Origin: Methylococcales bacterium
Lineage (GTDB): Bacteria; Pseudomonadota; Gammaproteobacteria; Methylococcales; Methylomonadaceae
Direction of reading: 5' to 3'
Length of the DNA stretch: 5,153 nucleotides
Assembly: GCA_023146575.1 (NCBI GenBank)
Contig: JAGLBU010000150.1
Coordinates: 1-5,153 of the forward strand
Shown here: positions 1 through 5,153 of the stretch, piece after piece
Numbering within the stretch: position 1 is the stretch's first letter
Layout: each line of letters opens with the position of its first letter
Translations under genes and position numbers: made by a program
The notes under the pieces: model-generated
Told to the model about the DNA's origin: nothing
The model's database searches: none
Seen by the model: only the letters and a program-made list of their open reading frames with translations

Positions 1-383
1 ACCATCCGAATGCCAATCACAAACCCTGCGCCCATAAAACCCATTAAAAATCGAGCAAGGGCTAATTGTTCAAAGTTTTGAGCAAAGGCAAAAAAGAAAC
101 AGGGAAAACTACCCAGAATAAGCAAACTAGTGAAGGTACGTTTAGGGCCAAAATTATCCACCAACATCCCAATTGCAATCCGAGCAGGAATGGTTAAAGC
201 AACATTGAGCAACAGAATAATTTTAATTTCATCTTTTGTCATGCCCAAAGAGTCTGCAATCACCAACATTAACGGGGCATGGCTAAACCACACCATAAAA
301 CTAATAAAAAAGGCAAACCACGTCATGTGAAGAATCTTCATATTGCCAGAAAACGACAATAGGTTGAATTTTTGAGCCGACAT
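1..383 (-). CDS. narK: NarK/NasA-type MFS nitrate/nitrite transporter, N-terminal part (3' end outside window)
   Basis: Inner-membrane major facilitator protein that imports nitrate or exchanges nitrate for nitrite. The minus-strand frame is open from an ATG at 383 to the window edge (127 codons seen; family members usually exceed 400 aa). The protein starts MSAQKFNLLS. Hydrophobic helices can be read at about residues 17-40, 52-75, 84-101 and 105-125. The helix 2 stretch LTIPARIAIG contains an arginine (R68) at the position of the conserved substrate-binding arginine of NarK proteins. It is followed by the MFS loop motif GMLVDNFGPKR (72-82). The last visible residues, GAGFVIGIRM (118-127), match the nitrate-signature motif of the NarK family. 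An AGGA Shine-Dalgarno (complement of 390-393) lies 6 nt before the ATG. The gene is divergent from the FNT gene and has its own sigma-54 promoter. The family is clear, but whether it prefers nitrate, nitrite or antiport cannot be read from this fragment. Confidence 0.93.
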   Translation of the reverse strand, partial: MSAQKFNLLSFSGNMKILHMTWFAFFISFMVWFSHAPLMLVIADSLGMTKDEIKIILLLNVALTIPARIAIGMLVDNFGPKRTFTSLLILGSFPCFFFAFAQNFEQLALARFLMGFMGAGFVIGIRM

Positions 384-421
384 CTTTGTTCCTGTTATTT
401 AAAATTTGATGAGTATAGAGC

Positions 422-438
422 AAGCATTATTTATACCA
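422..438 (-). promoter_or_regulatory. Sigma-54 (-24/-12) promoter of narK
   Basis: Read on the minus strand, the site is TGGTATA-AATA-ATGCTT. The -24 GG is at 437-436 and the -12 GC at 425-424, with the invariant 12-bp offset of RpoN promoters (consensus TGGCACG-N4-TTGCW). If C424 is -12, transcription starts near 412, giving a leader of about 29 nt before the ATG at 383. The fourth base is T rather than C and the -14 base is A rather than T, so this is the weakest of the three promoters against consensus. It still shares the TGGYATW...TGCTTR pattern with the other two. Confidence 0.75.
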
Positions 439-518
439 ACTAAAAGGCTAGGTTTTTGCGTTTCAATGGAATCCTATTTTTTTATTCTACAATTAAAACT
501 CCGCCTTAAAAAAATAAT

Positions 519-535
519 TGCGCTAAATAGGTGCG
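519..535. promoter_or_regulatory. NtrC-box-like enhancer dyad serving the divergent sigma-54 promoters
   Basis: The sequence TGCGCT-AAATA-GGTGCG matches the NtrC site consensus TGCACY-N5-GGTGCA in nearly all positions of both half-sites. Its centre at 527 is about 124 bp upstream of the predicted FNT start (651) and about 115 bp upstream of the predicted narK start (412). That is a usual enhancer distance for sigma-54 activators and is close to symmetric between the two promoters. Activation by NtrC is inferred from the site and its position; a pathway-specific enhancer-binding protein with a similar site cannot be excluded. Confidence 0.72.
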
Positions 536-566
536 AAAAAGAGGGTGTTAATTAAAAAAAGAGGGT
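536..566 (+). repeat. Direct repeat AAAAAGAGGGT, 20-bp period
   Basis: The 11-mer AAAAAGAGGGT occurs at 536-546 and again at 556-566. The start-to-start spacing is 20 bp, roughly two helical turns, so both copies face the same side of the helix. The first copy begins directly after the NtrC-like dyad. It could be a binding site for another regulator or a chance product of purine-rich A-tract DNA. Confidence 0.5.
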
Positions 567-624
567 CCTAAAAAAATAATGGAATAGCCGTGACTATTAA
601 CTCCCTAGACTATTTTTTATAGTG

Positions 625-640
625 TGGCATTTTTTTTGCT
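625..640 (+). promoter_or_regulatory. Sigma-54 (-24/-12) promoter of the FNT-kinase unit
   Basis: The site is TGGCATT-TTTT-TTGCT. The -24 GG is at 626-627 and the -12 GC at 638-639, exactly 12 bp apart, and it fits TGGCAYR-N4-TTGCW closely. Taking C639 as -12 puts the start of transcription near 651, 25 nt before the ATG at 676. This placement also rules out the in-frame GTG at 622 as a start codon, since it would lie upstream of the transcript. Confidence 0.83.
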
Positions 641-675
641 TGATAACCTATATTAACATTGAGAGAGAAAATATT

Positions 676-1485
676 ATGTCCTATTTAGAGCCTACCGAGT
701 TTGTCACTAAGATGGTTGATGCAGGGGAGGCAAAAGTCTATATGTCGACCAAAGATACCTTGATTCGTGCCTTTATGGCGGGTGCAACCTTAGCGCTGGC
801 AGCAATTTTTGCAATTACCGTTATCATCAAAACAGGCTCACCATTATTGGGTGCGGTGCTTTTCCCCGTTGGTTTTATTATGCTTTATTTGATGAAGTTT
901 GATTTATTAACAGGGGTTTTTACCTTAGTACCGTTGGCATGGTTGGATAAACGCGTAGGCGTTAGTTTCAATCAGGTGCTTCGTAATTGGGGGTTGGTTT
1001 TTTTAGGCAATTTTGCAGGTGCGTTAGCGGTAGCGTTTATGATGTCTTTCATTTTAACTTATGGTTATAGTGTGGATGGCGGCGCGATTGCTGAAAAAGT
1101 GGGGAAAATTGGTGAAGCCAGAACCTTAGGGTATAAAGCACATGGCGCCGGGGGGTGGTTTACTATTTTTATTCGGGCAATGTTATGTAACTGGATGGTT
1201 TCAATGGGTGTTGTGGGTGCAATGATTTCAACCTCAGCCACAGGAAAAATGATGGCAATGTGGATGCCCATTATGCTGTTTTTCTTCATGGGCTTTGAGC
1301 ACTCAATTGTCAATATGTTTTTATTCCCCTTTTCAATGATTATGGGCGGCAATTTTACGTTAGTTGATTACCTTGTCTGGAATGAATTACCAACGGTTTT
1401 TGGCAATTTAATCGGAGGATCCTTATTTGTCGGCTTACCTTTATATTATACCCATGTCAAAATGAGTCCTGACCGTAATTTATAA
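676..1485 (+). CDS. Formate/nitrite transporter (FNT) family channel, probably nitrite-specific
   Basis: Inner-membrane pentameric channel of the FocA/NirC family. From ATG 676 it is 269 aa, the usual family length, with about six hydrophobic segments (roughly 31-52, 57-73, 103-129, 160-184, 196-221, 239-257). Family marks are the DLLTG turn (76-80, corresponding to the ELxTx loop bearing the channel threonine), the stretch RAMLCNWMV (167-175) typical of FNT helix 4, and GFEHSIVNM (206-214) with the conserved channel histidine at H209. The start is chosen because GAGAG (661-665) is a suitable ribosome site about 10 nt upstream and because the sigma-54 promoter lies over the alternative GTG at 622. 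Its place beside narK and nirB argues for nitrite rather than formate, so nirC would be a reasonable functional name, but substrate choice is inferred from context. It is followed after 56 bp by the kinase/phosphatase gene, with no terminator between. Confidence 0.95.
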   Translation: MSYLEPTEFVTKMVDAGEAKVYMSTKDTLIRAFMAGATLALAAIFAITVIIKTGSPLLGAVLFPVGFIMLYLMKFDLLTGVFTLVPLAWLDKRVGVSFNQVLRNWGLVFLGNFAGALAVAFMMSFILTYGYSVDGGAIAEKVGKIGEARTLGYKAHGAGGWFTIFIRAMLCNWMVSMGVVGAMISTSATGKMMAMWMPIMLFFFMGFEHSIVNMFLFPFSMIMGGNFTLVDYLVWNELPTVFGNLIGGSLFVGLPLYYTHVKMSPDRNL

Positions 1486-1541
1486 TCGCGATTCGGTCAC
1501 CCATGACTTAAAAAACCAATTTAAGATTACTGAAAGCCGAG

Positions 1542-3272
1542 ATGTCTAAACACTTAAAAATATCTATAGGTCAATATTCAGACAAAGGCCGCAAACGAAT
1601 TAACCAAGATTTTCATGGTGTTTATATACCTAATGAACCGCAATTAACCTCAAAAGGTATTGCGATTGCACTCGCAGATGGTATTAGCAGTAGTGATGTC
1701 AGTCAGGTCGCCAGCCAAGCCACGGTTACGGGGTTTTTAGACGATTATTTTTGCACCTCAGAGGCATGGTCCGTTAAAAAATCAGGTCATCAAGTCTTAA
1801 GTGCAACCAATTCATGGCTGTATTCACAAAGTCAGCAAGGCCGTGGGCGTTACCATAAAGATCGAGGCTATGTTTGCACGTTAAGCGCTATGATTATCAA
1901 ATCAACCACCGCCCATATTTTCCATTTAGGCGATACTCGAATTTATCGATTAAGGGATCAAACGCTTGAGCAATTAACCAACGATCATCGCCGCTGGGTT
2001 TCCAAAGAAAAAAGTTATCTGAGTCGTGCAATGGGGGTTTTGCCACGGCTTGAAATTGATTACGATTCTTTTCAGGTGACCATCGGCGATTATTTTTTAT
2101 TCGCCACCGATGGGATTTATGAATTTGTTAATTCACGCTTTATCAGTAAAATTATCCATGAACAGCACAATTGTTTAGAAAATGCGGCAAAAATAATTGC
2201 TGAAGAAGCTTTAAAGCAAGGTAGTGATGATAATTTAACCATCCAAATTATATGTGTGGACGAATTGCCTAATAAAAATATTGATGACGTTCGCCAGCAA
2301 CTGACCGAATTACCCTTTCCACCCATCCTTGAGGCTAGAAGTACCTTTGATGGTTATAAAATTATCCGCAAAATACATTCAAGCCATCGCAGTCATGTTT
2401 ATCTAGCCGTTGACCTAAAAACGAAAGCACAGGTTATTTTAAAAACGCCTTCAGTTGATTGTCAGCAAGACACAGCTTATTTAGAACGGTTTTTAATGGA
2501 AGAGTGGATAGCACGGCGGATCAATAATAATGCACATGTTTTAAAGCCTTGCCTGACCACACGCCAGCGCCATTTTTTATATGTGACGATGGAATTTATT
2601 GAAGGGCAAACGTTAACCCAATGGATGCGTGATAATCCTAAGCCCGATTTAGAAACCGTGCGCGGTATTATTGAGCAAATCGCCAAAGGTTTACAAGGAT
2701 TTCATCGCATGGAAATGCTACATCAGGATTTAAGACCCGATAATATTATGATTGATGTGACGGGAACGGTAAAAATTATTGATTTTGGCTCGACAAAAGT
2801 TGCAGGGATTATGGAAATTACCTCTCCCGTTGAACACGCCAATTTATTAGGCACATTACAATACACAGCCCCTGAATATTTATTGGGGAATACGGGCACT
2901 CAGCGCTCTGACCTTTTTTCGCTGGCGGTTATCAGTTATCAAATGTTAACAGGTAAATTACCTTATGGGGTTAAAGTGGCGCAAGCAAGTAATAAAGTGG
3001 CGCAACATAAATTAAAATACGTCATGCTAACCCCTGATGATCGTCAAATTCCATTATGGGTTGATGGTGTGTTAAAAAAAGCTTTACAACCAAATCCAAG
3101 TCAACGTTATCAAGCTATTAGCGAATTTACCTTTGACTTGCGTCATCCAAATAAAACCTTTCAAAATCAAACTCGCCCGCCTTTATTAGAACGAAACCCA
3201 GTGGTTTTTTGGAAAGGCCTTTCGGTCGTATTATCCATTATTATTATTTTACTACTTGCCAACATGAAATGA
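1542..3272 (+). CDS. Bifunctional PP2C-type phosphatase / Ser/Thr protein kinase with C-terminal membrane anchor
   Basis: A 576-aa fusion of opposing activities. Residues about 5-240 are a PP2C (PPM) phosphatase: NQD (21-23), ADG (45-47), LGDTRIYRL (129-137), TDG (189-191) and DDN (229-231), so the metal-binding aspartates are present. Residues about 270-535 are a Hanks-type kinase: ATP-site lysine in ILKT (K301), a probable helix-C glutamate at E320 or E321, catalytic loop HQDLRPDN (394-401; D396, N401), DFG (414-416), APE (443-445) and a late arginine R522. Q395 replaces the arginine of HRD, making it a non-RD kinase. The nucleotide loop (about 277-287) lacks the usual glycines. A hydrophobic segment at about 556-573 followed by a short tail suggests a C-terminal anchor with both domains in the cytoplasm. 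ATG 1542 is the only sensible start, since an in-frame stop lies at 1509-1511; its Shine-Dalgarno is poor. The gene ends with in-frame TGA TAA. Such fusions beside nirB are also known in Pseudomonas nitrate clusters (from memory); the substrate is unknown. Confidence 0.95.
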   Translation: MSKHLKISIGQYSDKGRKRINQDFHGVYIPNEPQLTSKGIAIALADGISSSDVSQVASQATVTGFLDDYFCTSEAWSVKKSGHQVLSATNSWLYSQSQQGRGRYHKDRGYVCTLSAMIIKSTTAHIFHLGDTRIYRLRDQTLEQLTNDHRRWVSKEKSYLSRAMGVLPRLEIDYDSFQVTIGDYFLFATDGIYEFVNSRFISKIIHEQHNCLENAAKIIAEEALKQGSDDNLTIQIICVDELPNKNIDDVRQQLTELPFPPILEARSTFDGYKIIRKIHSSHRSHVYLAVDLKTKAQVILKTPSVDCQQDTAYLERFLMEEWIARRINNNAHVLKPCLTTRQRHFLYVTMEFIEGQTLTQWMRDNPKPDLETVRGIIEQIAKGLQGFHRMEMLHQDLRPDNIMIDVTGTVKIIDFGSTKVAGIMEITSPVEHANLLGTLQYTAPEYLLGNTGTQRSDLFSLAVISYQMLTGKLPYGVKVAQASNKVAQHKLKYVMLTPDDRQIPLWVDGVLKKALQPNPSQRYQAISEFTFDLRHPNKTFQNQTRPPLLERNPVVFWKGLSVVLSIIIILLLANMK

Positions 3273-3289
3273 TAAACCGACTCTTTTTT

Positions 3290-3306
3290 TGCACCATTTT
3301 AGAGCG
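3290..3306. promoter_or_regulatory. Candidate NtrC-box upstream of nirB
   Basis: The sequence TGCACC-ATTTT-AGAGCG has a perfect left half of the NtrC consensus and a degenerate right half (3 of 6 against GGTGCA). It aligns without gaps to the dyad at 519-535. Its centre at 3298 is about 99 bp upstream of the predicted nirB start (3397), a normal enhancer position. It is weaker than the dyad in the divergent region. Confidence 0.45.
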
Positions 3307-3317
3307 CTGTCAGTATT

Positions 3318-3340
3318 TTTAGGAATACTTTTTTCCTAAA
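3318..3340. repeat. Perfect inverted repeat TTTAGGAA-N7-TTCCTAAA upstream of nirB
   Basis: Arms at 3318-3325 and 3333-3340 are exact reverse complements, separated by a 7-base loop. It sits between the NtrC-like site and the IHF site, upstream of the predicted nirB transcript. It could be an operator for a dimeric regulator, or a weak AU-rich hairpin at the 3' end of the kinase transcript. It lacks the GC-rich stem and following T-run of an intrinsic terminator. Confidence 0.5.
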
Positions 3341-3349
3341 TTTAAATAC

Positions 3350-3362
3350 TATCAATTACTTA
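3350..3362 (+). promoter_or_regulatory. IHF binding site upstream of nirB
   Basis: TATCAATTACTTA fits the IHF consensus WATCAANNNNTTR at every defined position. It lies between the candidate enhancer and the -24 element, where IHF bends DNA to bring a sigma-54 activator to the polymerase. Single consensus matches do occur by chance in AT-rich DNA, so the confidence rests mainly on position. Confidence 0.6.
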
Positions 3363-3370
3363 TTTTTGAA

Positions 3371-3386
3371 TGGCATACTCTATGCT
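3371..3386 (+). promoter_or_regulatory. Sigma-54 (-24/-12) promoter of nirB
   Basis: The site is TGGCATA-CTCT-ATGCT. The -24 GG is at 3372-3373 and the -12 GC at 3384-3385, with the exact 12-bp offset. With C3385 as -12, transcription starts near 3397, giving a leader of about 33 nt. The leader includes the ribosome site GAGGT (3420-3424), 5 nt before the ATG. Confidence 0.82.
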
Positions 3387-3429
3387 TACTACTCCATACT
3401 AATTATACTAAGCACTTTTGAGGTAAGTC

Positions 3430-5153
3430 ATGCGCAATAAACAAACATTGGTTGTCATCGGTAATGGCATGGTCGGGCAAAATTTTCTGACGACACTGAT
3501 GGCAAGTTCACTAAAAGAATCCTATGATGTTGTGACTTTTTGTGAAGAGTCTCGTGTGGCTTATGACCGAGTGCATTTAACCGAATTTTTCTCTGGAAAA
3601 ACTGCTGATGACTTATCAATGGTGGAGGATGGTTTTTTTGAAGCCAATGGCATTACTATTCATATTGGTGATAAAGCCGAATCCATTGATCGCGTCCGAA
3701 AATGTGTCACCTCGGAAAAAGGCGTGACCATCCCTTACGATAAAATTATTTTAGCAACAGGTTCTTACCCATTTGTTCCCCCGATTCAAGGACACGAACG
3801 CGCGCAGTGCCATGTTTATCGAACCATTGAAGATTTAGAAGCGATTACAGCACTGGCGAAACATTCCAAAGTCGGTGCGGTAATTGGCGGCGGTTTATTA
3901 GGCTTGGAAGCTGCGAAAGCCTTAAAGGATTTAGGACTTAAAACTCATGTGGTTCAGTTTGCTCCCCGCTTAATGGCAGTACAAGTCGATGAAGGCGGCG
4001 GCGCAATGCTGGCAAAAAAAATCGAAGACTTAGGCATTGGGGTTCATGTCAGTAAAAATACCACCAAAATTTCAGATGGAAAAAACTGTTTTCATAAAAT
4101 GCAATTTGCCGATGGTAGCGAGCTTGAAACCGATATTATTATATTTTCCGCTGGGATTCGTCCACGGGATGAATTAGCTTCCTCATCAGGACTTGCCTTA
4201 GGTGCGCGTGGTGGCATTCAAATTAATAATCAGTGCATGACTTCAGACCCTGATATTTTTGCGATTGGTGAATGTGCGATTTGGAATGGCAGTATCTTTG
4301 GTCTGGTTGCCCCAGGTTATGCAATGGCACGGACGGTTGTGAAGGTGTTGGCAGGCGAAGACGCTGCGTTTGAAGGCGCGGATATGAGTACCAAGTTAAA
4401 ACTCATGGGGGTTGATGTTGCTAGTATTGGAGATGCACACGCACATACTAAAAATTCGCTGACGTATACTTATCAAAACGGGGCGGATGAAATTTATAAG
4501 CGTCTGGTCGTCAGTGCGGATAAAAAAGAATTATTAGGCGCGGTGTTAGTCGGTGATGCCTCAGGCTATGGCACTTTATTGCAATATTGCCTCAATAAAA
4601 TTGAATTACCCGAACACCCTGATACCCTAATTTTACCCTCTCGCTCAGATGAATCGGTTGGTTTAGGCGTTGATGCCTTACCAGATTCGGCACAAATTTG
4701 TTCCTGCCATGATGTTAGCAAAGGGCAAGTTTGCAGTTCGATTGAATCAGGCAACATGACTTTAGGGGCATTAAAAGCAGATACCAAAGCCGCAACAGGC
4801 TGTGGAGGGTGTGCCGCCCTTTTAAAATCGGTGTTAGATTCGGAATTATCCAAAGCAGGGATTGAGGTTAATACTGATATTTGTGAACATTTTAAACATA
4901 CACGCCAAGATTTATATAATTTGGTGATGGTGGAAGAAATTAAAACCTTTGATGATTTATTAAGCACCCACGGACAAGGACGAGGGTGTGAAATTTGTCG
5001 CCAAGCGGTTGGTTCAATTTTGGCCTCGTATTGGAATGAATACGTTTTAGAAAAAAACCATTTAAGTTTGCAAGATACCAACGATACTTTTTTGGCGAAT
5101 ATGCAAAAAGATGGCACCTACTCAGTGGTTCCTCGAATGGCAGGCGGCGAAGT
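3430..5153 (+). CDS. nirB: NADH-dependent assimilatory nitrite reductase, large subunit (3' end outside window)
   Basis: Cytoplasmic enzyme that reduces nitrite to ammonium with six electrons from NADH. The frame is open from ATG 3430 to the window end: 574 codons of a protein that is about 850 aa in E. coli. Domains in order are FAD binding (VIGNGMVG, 9-16; ATGSYPFVP, 109-117; FAIGECA, 277-283), NADH binding (VIGGGLLGLEAAKAL, 151-165), a BFD-like [2Fe-2S] domain with C424-x-C426 and C458-x2-C461, and a second BFD-like segment with C520-x2-C523. The siroheme half-domain then begins near residue 555 (TYSVVPRMAGGE, 563-574). The visible C-terminal part closely resembles E. coli NirB as I remember it (CEHF, LQDTND, FLAN, QKDGTYSV). 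The cysteines that bind the 4Fe-4S cluster and siroheme lie beyond the window. The start is supported by GAGGT 5 nt upstream. A small subunit nirD and a nitrate reductase gene would be expected downstream but are not visible. Confidence 0.98.
   Translation, partial: MRNKQTLVVIGNGMVGQNFLTTLMASSLKESYDVVTFCEESRVAYDRVHLTEFFSGKTADDLSMVEDGFFEANGITIHIGDKAESIDRVRKCVTSEKGVTIPYDKIILATGSYPFVPPIQGHERAQCHVYRTIEDLEAITALAKHSKVGAVIGGGLLGLEAAKALKDLGLKTHVVQFAPRLMAVQVDEGGGAMLAKKIEDLGIGVHVSKNTTKISDGKNCFHKMQFADGSELETDIIIFSAGIRPRDELASSSGLALGARGGIQINNQCMTSDPDIFAIGECAIWNGSIFGLVAPGYAMARTVVKVLAGEDAAFEGADMSTKLKLMGVDVASIGDAHAHTKNSLTYTYQNGADEIYKRLVVSADKKELLGAVLVGDASGYGTLLQYCLNKIELPEHPDTLILPSRSDESVGLGVDALPDSAQICSCHDVSKGQVCSSIESGNMTLGALKADTKAATGCGGCAALLKSVLDSELSKAGIEVNTDICEHFKHTRQDLYNLVMVEEIKTFDDLLSTHGQGRGCEICRQAVGSILASYWNEYVLEKNHLSLQDTNDTFLANMQKDGTYSVVPRMAGGE

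Larger units (their letters stand above)
384..675. promoter_or_regulatory. Divergent control region between narK and the FNT gene
   Basis: This 292-bp AT-rich gap holds no convincing gene. It contains a minus-strand sigma-54 promoter (422-438) for narK, a plus-strand sigma-54 promoter (625-640) for the FNT gene, and an NtrC-like dyad (519-535) between them. Several A-tracts (508-514, 536-540, 554-560, 570-576) surround the dyad. They may bend the DNA, since I see no consensus IHF site here. An 11-bp direct repeat (536-546 and 556-566) lies beside the dyad. Confidence 0.8.
3273..3429 (+). promoter_or_regulatory. nirB control region
   Basis: A 157-bp gap laid out like a classical activator-IHF-sigma-54 promoter: an NtrC-like dyad (3290-3306), a perfect 8-bp inverted repeat (3318-3340), an IHF consensus match (3350-3362) and a -24/-12 promoter (3371-3386). 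No stem followed by a T-run is evident after the kinase stop codon, so readthrough from the FNT-kinase unit into nirB is possible in addition to the dedicated promoter. Confidence 0.78.

Noticed and set aside
130..330. 66-codon plus-strand frame
   Set aside because: It is antisense to the narK coding frame, whose protein shows clear NarK motifs; the plus-strand product has no recognisable features and no ribosome site.
457..473. Possible second NtrC site, TGCGTTTCAATGGAATC
   Set aside because: Only the outer TGC and central AATGG fit; the right half-site is absent, so it is far weaker than the dyad at 519-535.
592..614. GACTATT direct repeat (592-598 and 608-614)
   Set aside because: Seven bases at a 16-bp period in AT-rich DNA is within what chance would give, and the spacing is off the helical repeat.
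1065..1352. 95-codon minus-strand frame
   Set aside because: It lies wholly inside the FNT gene on the opposite strand and has no motif or promoter of its own.
1486..1541. Small dyads (GTCA/TGAC and CTTAAA/TTTAAG) between the FNT and kinase genes, considered as a terminator or promoter
   Set aside because: The stems are short and AT-rich with no T-run after them, and no GG-N10-GC promoter pattern is present, so cotranscription is the simpler reading.
2117..2686. Two 69-codon minus-strand frames (2117-2326 and 2477-2686)
   Set aside because: Both are shadows within the conserved phosphatase/kinase coding region.
3273..3300. T-run after the kinase stop codon as an intrinsic terminator
   Set aside because: The seven T bases are not preceded by a stable stem.
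4566..5117. 183-codon minus-strand frame
   Set aside because: Though long, it is fully antisense to conserved nirB domains including both cysteine pairs, and its translation shows no recognisable domain.

Overview
The window is a nitrate/nitrite assimilation locus from a moderately AT-rich proteobacterium, most likely a gammaproteobacterium. This rests on NirB resembling enterobacterial NirB closely, on a PP2C-kinase fusion gene lying next to nirB (an arrangement I recall from Pseudomonas), and on sigma-54/NtrC-type promoters. A methylotroph or sulfur-oxidiser lineage is possible, but the sequence does not settle it.

Layout: (1) 1-383, minus strand: the N-terminal third of a NarK/NasA-type MFS nitrate/nitrite transporter, running off the left edge. 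(2) 384-675: a divergent control region with two back-to-back sigma-54 (-24/-12) promoters and one good NtrC-box dyad midway between them. (3) 676-1485, plus: a complete formate/nitrite transporter (FNT) channel, 269 aa from the preferred ATG. (4) 1542-3272, plus: a complete 576-aa fusion of a PP2C-type protein phosphatase, a Ser/Thr protein kinase and a C-terminal membrane anchor, probably cotranscribed with the FNT gene. (5) 3273-3429: a control region with a likely NtrC half-site dyad, a perfect palindrome, a consensus IHF site and a third sigma-54 promoter. (6) 3430-5153, plus: the first 574 codons of nirB, the NADH-dependent assimilatory nitrite reductase large subunit, running off the right edge before the siroheme/4Fe-4S ligands.

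How it fits together: NarK brings in nitrate (or exchanges it for nitrite), the FNT channel moves nitrite, and NirB reduces nitrite to ammonium using NADH. The three transcription units share one promoter pattern, TGGYATW-N4-WTGCTTR, with GG and GC exactly 12 bp apart. They therefore look like a nitrogen-limitation (NtrC/RpoN) regulon. The predicted 5' leaders are only about 25-33 nt, leaving little room for NasT/NasR-type leader antitermination. The least understood part is the membrane-anchored kinase/phosphatase placed inside this regulon. It has what it needs both to phosphorylate and dephosphorylate proteins, and its substrate is unknown; the neighbouring transporters or nitrite reductase are obvious candidates, by inference only.
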